From contig NZ_KE383846.1 in NCBI RefSeq assembly GCF_000422465.1, positions 359,444 through 423,443 on the forward strand: a stretch of DNA of 64,000 nt, given 5' to 3'. The notes beneath the pieces are model-generated. The model was given only the letters and a program-made list of their open reading frames with translations, had not been told where the DNA came from and did not search any database. Shown here in pieces: positions 9,190 to 18,124 of the stretch. The first letter of the stretch is position 1, and the number at the start of each line of letters is the position of its first letter. The position numbers were made by a program, and so were the translations under genes. Source of the stretch: Paenibacillus harenae DSM 16969. Its GTDB lineage: Bacteria > Bacillota > Bacilli > Paenibacillales > Paenibacillaceae.

Positions 9190-10959
9190 TCAATCCTCCC
9201 GCCTGCCGTCATGCCGATAATCCTGACGCGACAGCCTGATGTCGAACGTCTTGTCGTACGGCGTCGTCAGATTTACGATCAGCGTCTGGCAGTCCGCCGG
9301 ATAGCTGGTATTGTTAAGCGACTTGGCCCGGTGCTCGTGAACGCCTCCGTCCAGCTCGATCCAATCGCCTCCGGCGCCAAAGCGGACGGTCCCTTCTTTC
9401 CAGAACAGGGTTCCGGCAGCTGCCGGCTCAAGTCCTTCCCCGGTTAACGCGCCTTCCTTACTGAACACGAATGAAATTTGCGTCAATAACATTTCCGGCT
9501 GCCCGCAGCGGACGCGAATCCGCCAGCCGGTCACGTTCTCCGTCAGCTCGATCTCGACCTGATGCTGCTGCTCGTGCGTCACTTCACGCAAATGATGAGG
9601 CAGCAAATACCAAGGACTGACCGGCCCGCCGGCCGTTTCCGGCAAATCCCGCTCCGCGACGGGGCCGTAGTACCCTTTCTTCTCCGTCGCCGTTAACCGG
9701 TACCCGTTCTCCTGCTCCTCCAGCCGCTTCAGCTTGACGAAGCCGGGCTCGAAGGAGGTTGCCAGCTGCACGGCAAGCAGCCGGGCGGCGCCGTGCCGCA
9801 GCGCAAAAAACGAATTCGTTTCCGTAATGACGGTCGCGCTCGTCGCCCCGCTCCTATGCCGCGCGACGGGAGCTCCGTAGTCCGGATGGAGCCGGCTATG
9901 GTAGATTCGTCCGCCGTGTCCGGCGGCCTCCATCCCGCTCAAGTAACGCTCGCGAGGAAACCCTCCGTTCACGACGACTTTGTAATTGTCCGGCAGCGTT
10001 GCCGGCTCGACCGGGCAAGAGCGAAGCTCCGGATAAAGCAATAATCCGAGCAGCGCGTTATTGGGCAGCCCCCCCGGATGCTTCAGCGCTTCGCCCGCAA
10101 GCTCAGCTATGGCGGCAAACAGCGGCTCTCTGTCGCGGCTTGCCATCAGCTTGGCCGACAGGAAATAGTTCCCCATATCGAATGTGCTGCCGAAGTCCTG
10201 ACGGCCGGAGTAATCCGTCACGACCTCGCCGTCCGGATGGATCATATATGCCATCATCCGCAAGTTCCGGCGCACCGGCTCGAGCAGCTCAGGCTTATCG
10301 AACAATTCGGCCGCATAGATAAGGACGATATCGCTGACGGCGTTATAGATGCCGTTGCTCCGCTCCGTCCACTCACCGTCTTCCGTGCAATCGATGCCTT
10401 CCGCGAGCCACTGCTCCGCTCTCTCCTTCAGCTCCGGCTGCCCCGTCAGCTTATAGAGAAACCCAAGCGCCGCGGTAATAACCCAGCGGTGATTCGGGGT
10501 ATGGCATCCGCCTGTAAGCAAAGCGGGGATCGTTCGCAGAAGGAACGTCCGGATATCCTCCGCCGCTTGACGGGCCGGCTCCCAGCCGTGGCCGTCAAGC
10601 AGCTCATAGACCTGCGCCAGTCCGCTCACGACGAATGCCGTATCCGGCGGCGAGTGCATATTCGTCCATGGCGGCGAAATCGTTCCGTCGCCGTGCTGGA
10701 ACCGCAGCATGTATTTCGCGCTCTGCTCCAGGCGGAGCAGCAGCTCGCGGTCATGATAGAAGCGGGAATCCTCATTGACGAGAGCGGATGCCCACAGAGC
10801 CATCACCATAGGCGTTCCGCCATGGCTCGGCCAAGCGATGCCGTTCACGGGATCGGTAACCCCTCCGTGAAACCGGCTTTCGCTATCCATCACCTGATGC
10901 TCCATTCCGTCTTGTACCCAATGGTCGTTTATTGAGACCAGCTTATCGTATATGTCCAT
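9190..10959 (-). CDS. putative toroid-fold carbohydrate-active enzyme
   Basis: 589 residues that I cannot place firmly. The first 300 or so are rich in paired helices and aromatic/histidine motifs (HGGVTDPVNGIAWPSHGG, MHSPPDTAFVV, CHTPNHRW), like the (alpha/alpha) toroid of polysaccharide lyases and heparinase II/III relatives. The C-terminal part looks beta-rich. No signal peptide. ATG 10959 follows GGGAG. Its position between a sugar transporter and a GH105 hydrolase suggests a role on imported pectin or other uronate oligosaccharides. A lyase or a glycoside hydrolase are both possible. Confidence 0.55.
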   Translation of the reverse strand: MDIYDKLVSINDHWVQDGMEHQVMDSESRFHGGVTDPVNGIAWPSHGGTPMVMALWASALVNEDSRFYHDRELLLRLEQSAKYMLRFQHGDGTISPPWTNMHSPPDTAFVVSGLAQVYELLDGHGWEPARQAAEDIRTFLLRTIPALLTGGCHTPNHRWVITAALGFLYKLTGQPELKERAEQWLAEGIDCTEDGEWTERSNGIYNAVSDIVLIYAAELFDKPELLEPVRRNLRMMAYMIHPDGEVVTDYSGRQDFGSTFDMGNYFLSAKLMASRDREPLFAAIAELAGEALKHPGGLPNNALLGLLLYPELRSCPVEPATLPDNYKVVVNGGFPRERYLSGMEAAGHGGRIYHSRLHPDYGAPVARHRSGATSATVITETNSFFALRHGAARLLAVQLATSFEPGFVKLKRLEEQENGYRLTATEKKGYYGPVAERDLPETAGGPVSPWYLLPHHLREVTHEQQHQVEIELTENVTGWRIRVRCGQPEMLLTQISFVFSKEGALTGEGLEPAAAGTLFWKEGTVRFGAGGDWIELDGGVHEHRAKSLNNTSYPADCQTLIVNLTTPYDKTFDIRLSRQDYRHDGRRED

Positions 10960-11032
10960 TGTTCTCCCACTCTCTTCCCAGCCGTCTTATTCAGCCGTCA
11001 GGCTATGCTTGATGTTCAAGCTTCGGGATTCC

Positions 11033-11905
11033 CTACCCCTTCACGGCGCCGAGCATGACGCCGCTTACGAAGTAACGCTGCAGCCACGGATACACGATCA
11101 GAATCGGAACGGTGGCGAATATGACGCTGGCCGCCTTCAGGCTTTCCGGAACGACGGTCGCCATCTGCGCCCCTTCCATCTGCAGAAGATCCGTGATCAT
11201 GTTGTTCTGAATGAGCTGATACAGCTTCAATTGCAGCGGATACAGCTCCGGACTGTTGATGTACATCAGCGTGTCCGTAAATCCGTTCCAGCGGCCCACC
11301 GCATAGAACAGGCTGAGCGTCGTAATGACCGGGAGCGACAAGGGCAGCATAATGCCGAGCAAGGTCCGAAAATGGCTGCTGCCGTCGATTTCCGCGGACT
11401 CTTCCAGGCTTTCCGGAATGTTATTGAAGAACGTAATCAGAATGATCAAATAAAACGGGTTGATCAAGCCGGGCAGCACGAGCGCCCAGATCGAATCGAG
11501 CAGATTCAGGTTGCGGATCAGAATATATTCCGGAATGATGCCGCCGCTGAAAAACATCGTAATGACGACGACGATCATGAAGCCCTTGCGGCCTCTCAGA
11601 TTTTTTTTGGACAACGGATACCCAAGCGCAATCGTCATAAGCATGCATAACAGCGTGAACAAGCCGGTCAGCAGCACCGTAAATCCAAGCGACCGTATCA
11701 TCGAGGCGTCGGAAAACACCTTCGTATAGGCTTCAACATTAAAATCGACAGGAAGCAGGCTTACTTTCCCGGACAGGATCGGCCCTGCCGAGCTCAGCGA
11801 AATGGCTGCTATATGAAGAAATGGAGCCAGACAAACCAACGTGCTAACGAGTAAAACGATAAAATTGGCGGTATCGAACACGCGATTGGCGGTTTGCTCT
11901 CTCAT
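11033..11905 (-). CDS. carbohydrate ABC transporter permease, YtcP/MalG-like
   Basis: Inner-membrane permease of the CUT1 sugar importer class, 290 residues with about six hydrophobic segments. The EAA-loop lies around ESLEESAEIDGSSHFRTLL, which couples to the ATPase. ATG 11905 is chosen because AAGGAG lies eight bases upstream; an in-frame start at 11956 would overlap the preceding gene's region without such a site. It pairs with the permease just upstream and the lipoprotein before it. No dedicated ATPase gene is nearby, so a shared MsmX-type ATPase is likely. Confidence 0.88.
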   Translation of the reverse strand: MREQTANRVFDTANFIVLLVSTLVCLAPFLHIAAISLSSAGPILSGKVSLLPVDFNVEAYTKVFSDASMIRSLGFTVLLTGLFTLLCMLMTIALGYPLSKKNLRGRKGFMIVVVITMFFSGGIIPEYILIRNLNLLDSIWALVLPGLINPFYLIILITFFNNIPESLEESAEIDGSSHFRTLLGIMLPLSLPVITTLSLFYAVGRWNGFTDTLMYINSPELYPLQLKLYQLIQNNMITDLLQMEGAQMATVVPESLKAASVIFATVPILIVYPWLQRYFVSGVMLGAVKG

Positions 11906-11962
11906 AGCGTCCGCTCCTTTCAAATGATCAAAATCAGAATAGCTGTGGAGTAACAATCACTC

Positions 11963-12865
11963 TTACATAATGCCTTCATCCGTAAGCTTCTTGGAGGTAT
12001 AGTTGGCGCCAAGCACAAAGACAAGTCCTACGACCGCCTGAAACAGGCCGACGACCGTTGCCAGCGTATATTGGCCGGATTGCAGGCCGATCCGGTAGAC
12101 GAACGTACTGAGCACGTCGGCGTATTCGCGTACGGCCAAATTGCCGATGACATAAGGCCGCTCGAAGCCGATAGAAATCATATGACCCAAATTAATGATA
12201 AGCAGCACGACGATCGTCGACCTCAGGCCGGGGAGCGTAATATGCCAAATGCGCTTCAGCCTGCCCGCTCCGTCGATGCCGGCCGCCTCGAACAGCTCCT
12301 TGTTGATGCCGGTCAGCGCTGCCAGGTAAATAATCGTTCCCCACCCGGCGCTTTGCCACACGCCAACGAGCAAATAAGTAATAAGCCAGTCGTTCTTGTC
12401 CGTCAGAAACGGGATGGCTTCAAAACCCAGGGACGTAATCACATTGTTAATCATGCCGGATTGCGTGCCGAACACCTGATAGACGATTCCGCCTATGATG
12501 ACCCAGGAAATAAAATGCGGAATATAGAGAATGGTCTGCGAAAGCTTCTTGAACCAGAGCGTTTTCATCTCGTAGAGCATAATGGCCAATATAAGCGGCG
12601 CCGGAAACGAGATAAGCAAATCGAGAAAATTGAGCATCAGCGTATTGCGCAGCGTGATATAAAAATCGCGCATGCCGAATACTTCCCTGAACGCTTCGAA
12701 GCCGATCCATTCGCTGCCCATAATGCCCTGAAAGAAATTAAAATCCTTAAACGCGATTTGGATCCCGTACATCGGCCCGTATTTGAAAATGATGAAATAA
12801 GCCATCGGCAGCGCAAGCAGCGCGTACAGCTGCCAATATCTGCGGAAATAGGCGTTCCAACTCAC
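11963..12865 (-). CDS. carbohydrate ABC transporter permease, LplB-like
   Basis: CUT1 permease of 300 residues with about six membrane segments. It begins with the basic SWNAYFRRYWQLY leader typical of LplB/YteP proteins, and GINKELFEAAGIDGAGRLKR is the EAA loop. The start is GTG 12865, seven bases after AAGGAGG; a longer frame from 12934 would read through an intergenic hairpin. It forms the heterodimer with the following YtcP-like permease and is likely co-transcribed with the lipoprotein gene. Confidence 0.88.
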   Translation of the reverse strand: MSWNAYFRRYWQLYALLALPMAYFIIFKYGPMYGIQIAFKDFNFFQGIMGSEWIGFEAFREVFGMRDFYITLRNTLMLNFLDLLISFPAPLILAIMLYEMKTLWFKKLSQTILYIPHFISWVIIGGIVYQVFGTQSGMINNVITSLGFEAIPFLTDKNDWLITYLLVGVWQSAGWGTIIYLAALTGINKELFEAAGIDGAGRLKRIWHITLPGLRSTIVVLLIINLGHMISIGFERPYVIGNLAVREYADVLSTFVYRIGLQSGQYTLATVVGLFQAVVGLVFVLGANYTSKKLTDEGIM

Positions 12866-12900
12866 AGCGGTCTCCTCCTTATGCAATCCGTTGAGGCGCA

Positions 12901-12923
12901 GAGACGAAGCATGGCTTCGCCTC
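12901..12923 (-). promoter_or_regulatory. intercistronic hairpin between lipoprotein and permease genes
   Basis: On the minus strand a 10-bp stem (one G-U pair) closes a 3-base loop, with no following T-run. It lies between the substrate-binding lipoprotein stop and the permease start. Such hairpins commonly protect the 3' end of the upstream message, so the binding protein outnumbers the permeases. That function is inferred. Confidence 0.5.
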
Positions 12924-12949
12924 TTTGCCGTCACCCGGACTAATCAGCC

Positions 12950-14563
12950 TTATTGTGCCTGCATCTCTTTATAAACAGCTGTGCGCTCGTCAAGAATCGC
13001 CTGACCGCCGCTTGCCATGTAGTCCTTCAGCATACTTTCATAAACGCTGTCGAACTGATCCGGCTTCGACATCGTCGTTTTTACGATCATCTCATTAAAC
13101 TTGTCGAGCAGCGTCGTGCCGTATTTCGTCTGCGCCTCGATCGGTCTGTCCATTAACACGGGCGCGATCACATCGGAATTCGCGATCTTCTGCGCGGCTT
13201 CCACTTGCTCCTGAAATTTCTTCGGCATTTGCATGGCTCTGGCTTTCAGGTTCTTCTCCAAGCTGCCAAGCTGCTTGCCGTTCGAAACAATGATCATGTC
13301 GCCCCCGTTGTACATGCGATTCAACGCTTCTTCCGTCGGGTTTTCCACCGCTACCGGTATATCTTCAACCATTGTGTAGTTTTCGCCCTCGATGCCGTTT
13401 TGCAGCTTGAACAGATTGTCGCTGGTCGCCATCCATTCCAAATACTTAATGGCTTCGACCGCGCGCTCGCTAGATTTCGGAATCATGATGTACATGCCGT
13501 TCGGCGCGTACATCGGTTTGGCATGCTTGCCTTCTTCGTTCGTATACACGTCTACGGAAGCGAGCTGCGCGCCCGGAACGTTTTGCTGCAGCGTATCCAA
13601 AGTTCCTTTCTCGTAGAACGGATTAATGTCGTCTTCGCTGTAGAAACCGACTTTGCCCGTAGCCACGTCTTCGCCCAATTTTTTCTTATCCTTGTCGAGA
13701 CCAAAATCCTTGCTCATCAAGCCTTCGTTGTACAGCTTGTTCATGAACTGCAGCGCGTCCTTAAAGCCCGGCAGAAGCGTCGGATAATCGTTGGAGCCAA
13801 GCTGCTGCACCAGCGTGTGTCGCTCTTCCTCGGACACCGGCTTAATAAACGACCAGATCAACGGCTCATATTGCGCGGAAGCAATCGTCATTCCGAGCGG
13901 AATCACTTGGCCGCCCGTCTCGCCCGGGTCTTTCTCCTTAAAGGCTTTCAACGTTTCATAAAGTTCTTCGGTCGTTTGCGGAACCGGCATCCCCAGCTTA
14001 TCCAGCCAATCCTGACGGATGAAGGAAGCATACTTGCCTACGTACGAGCGTTTGGCCGGTACGGCAAACTGCGTGCCCTCGAACTTGCCGTAGCCGAGAA
14101 CGTCCTCGCCCAGGAAAGCCTTTAAATTCGGCGCATACTCATCGAGCAGCGGTCCGACATCGGTCAAGCCGCCTTGCTTCGCATAGCGGTTAAATGTATT
14201 GGGATCATAAGTAAAAACAATATCCGGCACGTTGCTGCCGCTGGCCATCAGAACATTCAGCTTCTCGACCTCTTCCGAACGCGGTACCGGCACATATTCC
14301 AAATCGATGTTATTCGGATCGCCGAAGTTTTCTTGAATGAAGTTCGTCAAGTAGTTGTCTGTAATCGTAGAGCCTGCCGGCGAGTTGCCTCTGTCGAACA
14401 CCTCGACCTTCAGCGTGACCCTCTCCTTCGAAGCTCCGTCATTTCCGCCCGAAGCTTCCGGCTCCTTGTTAGCCGAGCATGCCGTAAACAGTAAAGAACA
14501 AGACAAGCCTAGCACCAACATAGCTTTCTTCGAGCCCAGTTTACTTTTCTTTTTCCCAAACAT
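12950..14563 (-). CDS. sugar-binding lipoprotein of ABC importer (LplA/YtcQ-like)
   Basis: Extracellular, membrane-anchored solute-binding protein of 537 residues, the large type seen with LplB/YtcP permeases. It has a basic start (MFGKKKSKLGSKK), a hydrophobic stretch and the lipobox LFTAC, giving a lipidated cysteine near residue 30. ATG 14563 follows AAGGGG at eight bases; the frame extends upstream to 14809, but that part has no signal peptide and covers the cre-like site, so it is rejected as coding. It is the first transporter gene, behind the AraC regulator. The ligand is probably a pectin-derived oligosaccharide, judged by the hydrolases downstream. Confidence 0.88.
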   Translation of the reverse strand: MFGKKKSKLGSKKAMLVLGLSCSLLFTACSANKEPEASGGNDGASKERVTLKVEVFDRGNSPAGSTITDNYLTNFIQENFGDPNNIDLEYVPVPRSEEVEKLNVLMASGSNVPDIVFTYDPNTFNRYAKQGGLTDVGPLLDEYAPNLKAFLGEDVLGYGKFEGTQFAVPAKRSYVGKYASFIRQDWLDKLGMPVPQTTEELYETLKAFKEKDPGETGGQVIPLGMTIASAQYEPLIWSFIKPVSEEERHTLVQQLGSNDYPTLLPGFKDALQFMNKLYNEGLMSKDFGLDKDKKKLGEDVATGKVGFYSEDDINPFYEKGTLDTLQQNVPGAQLASVDVYTNEEGKHAKPMYAPNGMYIMIPKSSERAVEAIKYLEWMATSDNLFKLQNGIEGENYTMVEDIPVAVENPTEEALNRMYNGGDMIIVSNGKQLGSLEKNLKARAMQMPKKFQEQVEAAQKIANSDVIAPVLMDRPIEAQTKYGTTLLDKFNEMIVKTTMSKPDQFDSVYESMLKDYMASGGQAILDERTAVYKEMQAQ

Positions 14564-14623
14564 CGTTCCAACCCCTTCTATGAATGATGTATTGCATGAC
14601 CGGGCGGGCTGCTCGACGGTTAA

Positions 14624-14637
14624 AGTTAACGCTTTCA
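14624..14637 (-). promoter_or_regulatory. catabolite-responsive element (cre)-like site
   Basis: Read on the minus strand, TGAAAGCGTTAACT matches 13 of 14 positions of the CcpA cre consensus TGWAANCGNTNWCA. It is about 60 bases before the lipoprotein start, a position suited to glucose repression of the transporter operon. Confidence 0.6.
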
Positions 14638-14783
14638 GCAATGCTATTGCAGCCCGAATCGGAATGACCACAGTATGGCATGACATTCGCGAAGGGGGCA
14701 ATAAACTAGTTTCCAAACGATAAACCGCTGCGATAATTACCATAATTTGCATATAGCAACCGTTGTCGCATGATAAACTATTT

Positions 14784-17045
14784 TCAAATATCCCCGGCAG
14801 GACGGGCATTTCCGGGCTTCAGCTTCAGCCTTCGATAGTCTCCCGGCGTTACGCCGACGATTCGCTTGAACACGCGCCCGAACGTAATCGAGTTGGCGTA
14901 TCCGACCTGCAGAGCAATATTCTGCACCGACTCTTCCGTTTCGGCCAGCAGCTTCTCCGCCCGCTCCATGCGAAGCTGAACGATAAAATCAACGAACTTC
15001 ATATTGAATTCTTCCTTAAATAAATAGCTGACGTATTTCCCTGAAATATGAAAACGGTCGCTCAGGTGTTTGAGAGATAAATCCGGGTTTTCAAAATGTT
15101 CTTCAATGTAAGCCTTCAGCTCGTTAATCATCGCCCGATGGTTTTTCGTTTCGCTGTGCGCGACATAGGCACGGTAGATTTCCGTCAGCCGTTCGGAATA
15201 AAGCGACTTTAATTCGTCAAGCGTCGCCGTTTCGTCGGCTGCAAGCTGCTTGGCGCCGGCCTCCGGTCCTTTGAAATGCCCATGCAGCTCATCGGACATA
15301 TCCGCCAGCTCGCTCTCCAGCATATCCATCATCGTCTGCAGCACCATCCGGATATCTTCATCCTTCAAGCGATCCTTCTCCAGATGCCCGAACAAACTGT
15401 CCAAATGGGCGCGCCATTCGCCGGTCAGAAGCCTGAACTCCCTGACAAGGCCGGAGCCGTACTGCACATAGGCGTACCACTTCCGTCCGCCTTCCTCAGG
15501 CAGATCCTCGCTCATGATGACCGCTTGCTTGCCGAGTGACATTTTGTGCTGCAGCACGTCCACGGCCGCCTTGTAGGATAGTCCGACCCGTTCCCACCCC
15601 GGCACCGGATGTCCGACACCGAATAGCAGCGACAGCCGCAAATGCTCGTCCACCCAGCTCCGACCTTTGTCCGCGAAAATCCGGATGCTCTCCTTCGCAG
15701 ACGAATGCTCTCCGCTCAGTCCGAGGATCATGCCCATCCGGTTCTCCGCGATCCACTCCGCCCAGCCGTACATGCCGTCCGCTTGCGCCAGCTCCTGCAG
15801 CACGTTGGTTAACGCAAATTTAAGCGTATGCTGATCTCTGACGGAGAATCCGCTGCGGAAATCGCGATAATGGCCGATCTCAACGACAACGAACGCCAAT
15901 TGCCGCGGCATCTCTCCTGCGGGGAGAAGGCCGAGCTTCGCCAATCGGTCGGCCACGCGCTCAAGTCCGTTGCCCTGCAGCATATCGTGGAACAGCTGCC
16001 GCCGGCTTACGAGCAGGTTCTCGCGCTGCTGTTTCTCATAATCGGCGGTTTGCTGAATCAGGCTTTCCAGCGTATGATCGATCATCGACAGCTCGTCCAT
16101 CTTCAATCCGAACGCATCTTCGCGAAGCTGGATCGATTCTATCCGGTTCATCATGACCCGAATCGGTTTATAGTTTTTTCTTGTGATATAAATGATATAC
16201 AGGATCGCAAACACGACCGTCAGAAGGCCGATCACGACCCACACATAAGAGATGACGGACACCCACACGAACAGCTGCCCGGCGGCGATTCCGCTCTCGA
16301 ACGTCCAGCCCGTCAGCTCCAAAGGCACGCGGTTCAGCAATTTACCGCGCGAATCCTTGATGTCCTCCTCCGAACGGGTTGAAAACAGCAGAGTCCCGGA
16401 CGCGTCGCGAACATCCACAAACGAGACGTCGCCGTTCGTCATCGATCTGATCATTTGTTCAACCGCATACATATCGACGTTGATGACGATGAGTCCATCG
16501 GTTCCGAAGGGCAGCGGCTCTCTTTTGAAAATAGAAATGACCCGCTTATTCTGCTCAGTACTGAATTCACGATACGGCCGCACCGCCGACCAGCTATAGC
16601 TGGTCGGATTCGCCAGCGCCCGCTCGATGAATCCTTTGTCGGCGAATGCTTCCCACTTCACAAGCCCGCTGCGCGTCAGCACCTGCTTGTCTTCATGACG
16701 ATAGACATAAATCGAATCGAGCAGACTGTCATTCGCGGTAAGCGTGCGCATGCTGTCGACGACATCGAAGATGACCTGGCGGTTCTCGCCCGTCAGCCCG
16801 ATGTTCAGGAAGTCGCGGTACCGGTCGTTTTTCTCCACTTCCTCGAGCACGTCCATTTCGATCCCTTTCAGCGACCGGGTCAGCCGGTCCTCCATGTAGC
16901 CGGTCGTAATCCGGTCGGCCTTGACGGTTTCCTTATGCGAGATGTCATTGACGACAATAAAGGATAAAAAGATCAAAATCGTTACCGTAAACAAAAAGAT
17001 CGGAAAATAGGATAGCAGCATGCGGCGGTACCAGTTCCTCTTCAA
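14784..17045 (-). CDS. membrane-anchored AraC-family transcriptional regulator
   Basis: About 753 residues. An N-terminal membrane segment (LLSYFPIFLFTVTILIFLSF, first 35 residues), an extracellular sensor of about 220 residues with cache-like character, a second membrane segment near 265-290, a cytoplasmic linker and a C-terminal AraC double helix-turn-helix (LSLKHLSDRFHISGKYVSYL onward). It is the common Paenibacillus one-component sensor beside sugar uptake loci and probably activates the transporter operon just downstream. The start is uncertain: TTG 17045 is eight bases from AAGGAG and is chosen; ATG 17051 and GTG 17054 are too close to that site. Confidence 0.83.
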   Translation of the reverse strand: MKRNWYRRMLLSYFPIFLFTVTILIFLSFIVVNDISHKETVKADRITTGYMEDRLTRSLKGIEMDVLEEVEKNDRYRDFLNIGLTGENRQVIFDVVDSMRTLTANDSLLDSIYVYRHEDKQVLTRSGLVKWEAFADKGFIERALANPTSYSWSAVRPYREFSTEQNKRVISIFKREPLPFGTDGLIVINVDMYAVEQMIRSMTNGDVSFVDVRDASGTLLFSTRSEEDIKDSRGKLLNRVPLELTGWTFESGIAAGQLFVWVSVISYVWVVIGLLTVVFAILYIIYITRKNYKPIRVMMNRIESIQLREDAFGLKMDELSMIDHTLESLIQQTADYEKQQRENLLVSRRQLFHDMLQGNGLERVADRLAKLGLLPAGEMPRQLAFVVVEIGHYRDFRSGFSVRDQHTLKFALTNVLQELAQADGMYGWAEWIAENRMGMILGLSGEHSSAKESIRIFADKGRSWVDEHLRLSLLFGVGHPVPGWERVGLSYKAAVDVLQHKMSLGKQAVIMSEDLPEEGGRKWYAYVQYGSGLVREFRLLTGEWRAHLDSLFGHLEKDRLKDEDIRMVLQTMMDMLESELADMSDELHGHFKGPEAGAKQLAADETATLDELKSLYSERLTEIYRAYVAHSETKNHRAMINELKAYIEEHFENPDLSLKHLSDRFHISGKYVSYLFKEEFNMKFVDFIVQLRMERAEKLLAETEESVQNIALQVGYANSITFGRVFKRIVGVTPGDYRRLKLKPGNARPAGDI

Positions 17046-17089
17046 CTCCATCACTCCTTATATAAAGGCAGAAATGCCCGCTCTTTTAG

Positions 17090-17103
17090 AGAAAGCGCTT
17101 ACC
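17090..17103 (-). promoter_or_regulatory. cre-like/LacI-type half match upstream of the AraC regulator
   Basis: AGAAAGCGCTTACC matches 12 of 14 cre positions and lies about 40 bases before the regulator start. Weaker than the site at 14624. Confidence 0.35.
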
Positions 17104-17160
17104 CTCCTTATTTTAAGAGATATCGGAGAAGTATTCAATGGAAATAGACGTGGTTGCTAT

Positions 17161-17200
17161 AAAAAAAACGGCAGCTCCAGGCAATCCCTGTAGCTACCGT
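17161..17200 (-). terminator. Rho-independent terminator
   Basis: On the minus strand a 14-bp imperfect stem (ACGGTAGCTACAGG pairing with CCTGGAGCTGCCGT) is followed by eight T. It ends the isomerase/dehydrogenase operon starting at 20037. Confidence 0.85.
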
Positions 17201-17216
17201 TGTACTGAAAACCGCT

Positions 17217-18104
17217 TTATTTGTATTGCTTCAAAAACTGTACCGCCCGGCTGATATCCCCTTCCGGATTCGTGCCGACCTCGCGTTCGATGGTCAAATA
17301 GCCGTTATAGCCGATCTCCTGGAGCGCACCCAGGTACGCCGGCCAGTCTACGCTGCCCTCGCCGAGCGGAACCTCGCGGAAGCCAGCGCCGGATTCGGCC
17401 ATGGCCGCAACCTTCTCGTGATCGAGCGACTTGTCATAGCCGTAGAAGCCGTATACATCGCGCGGATCCATATCGCCCAGCTTCAGGCCGTCCTTCGCGT
17501 GCGTATGGACAATGTAATCCTTAAGCGTGTGTACGCCAAGCACCGGATCATCGCCCGTAACCATGACCATGTTGGCCGGGTCAAAGTTAACCGCCACGCC
17601 CTTGGTGCCGAGAGTGTCCAGGAACGATTTCAAGTGAGCCGACGTTTCAGGACCGGTCTCGATCGCGAAATAAGCATTCATGTCATTGGCAAAACGCGCT
17701 AATTCTTCACATGCCGTATGCATCGTCTCGTATACGCGGCTGTTCTTGTCATCCGGCACGATCCCGATATGCGTCGTAATAATGTTGGTGCCGAGCTCCG
17801 CGCCCAGCTCCATGATCCGTTTGGACTTATCGATCTTCGCGGGGTTTGCTTCCGGGTCCTGGAAGCCGTGGCCGCCCAAGTCGCCGACTAAAGCGGAAAT
17901 TTCGAGACCAAGCGAACCGATATATGCCTTCCACTCTCTCCTTGCCGAAGCCGACAGATTAGCCGGATCGAGCTCGCCGCGAACCGCGTACATCTGCACG
18001 CCGTCCGCTCCGACCTGCTTCGCTTTCAGCAAGCCTTCCTTAACCCCTACTTTAAAGCTGTCCACAATAACGCCGATTTTGTTCGTCACGACAGGCATCG
18101 TCAT
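17217..18104 (-). CDS. sugar phosphate isomerase/epimerase family TIM-barrel protein
   Basis: 295 residues of the xylose-isomerase-like TIM barrel. Likely metal-binding residues are in FAIETGPE, VNFDPANM, IVHTHAKDG and LTIEREVG, the usual Glu-Asp-His-Glu set. The start is ambiguous: GTG 18113 directly follows GGGGAG, while ATG 18104 is ten bases after it and is preferred; ATG 18098 is also in frame. It is the third gene of a dehydrogenase-isomerase-isomerase operon. Likely role: keto-sugar or keto-inositol isomerisation; substrate unknown. Confidence 0.8.
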   Translation of the reverse strand: MTMPVVTNKIGVIVDSFKVGVKEGLLKAKQVGADGVQMYAVRGELDPANLSASARREWKAYIGSLGLEISALVGDLGGHGFQDPEANPAKIDKSKRIMELGAELGTNIITTHIGIVPDDKNSRVYETMHTACEELARFANDMNAYFAIETGPETSAHLKSFLDTLGTKGVAVNFDPANMVMVTGDDPVLGVHTLKDYIVHTHAKDGLKLGDMDPRDVYGFYGYDKSLDHEKVAAMAESGAGFREVPLGEGSVDWPAYLGALQEIGYNGYLTIEREVGTNPEGDISRAVQFLKQYK

Positions 18105-18124
18105 CCTATCCACGCTCCCCTAGG

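Noticed and set aside
14563-14809. Upstream extension of the lipoprotein gene
   Set aside because: Extension lacks a signal peptide, covers the cre-like site, and the real start has a good ribosome binding site and lipobox context.
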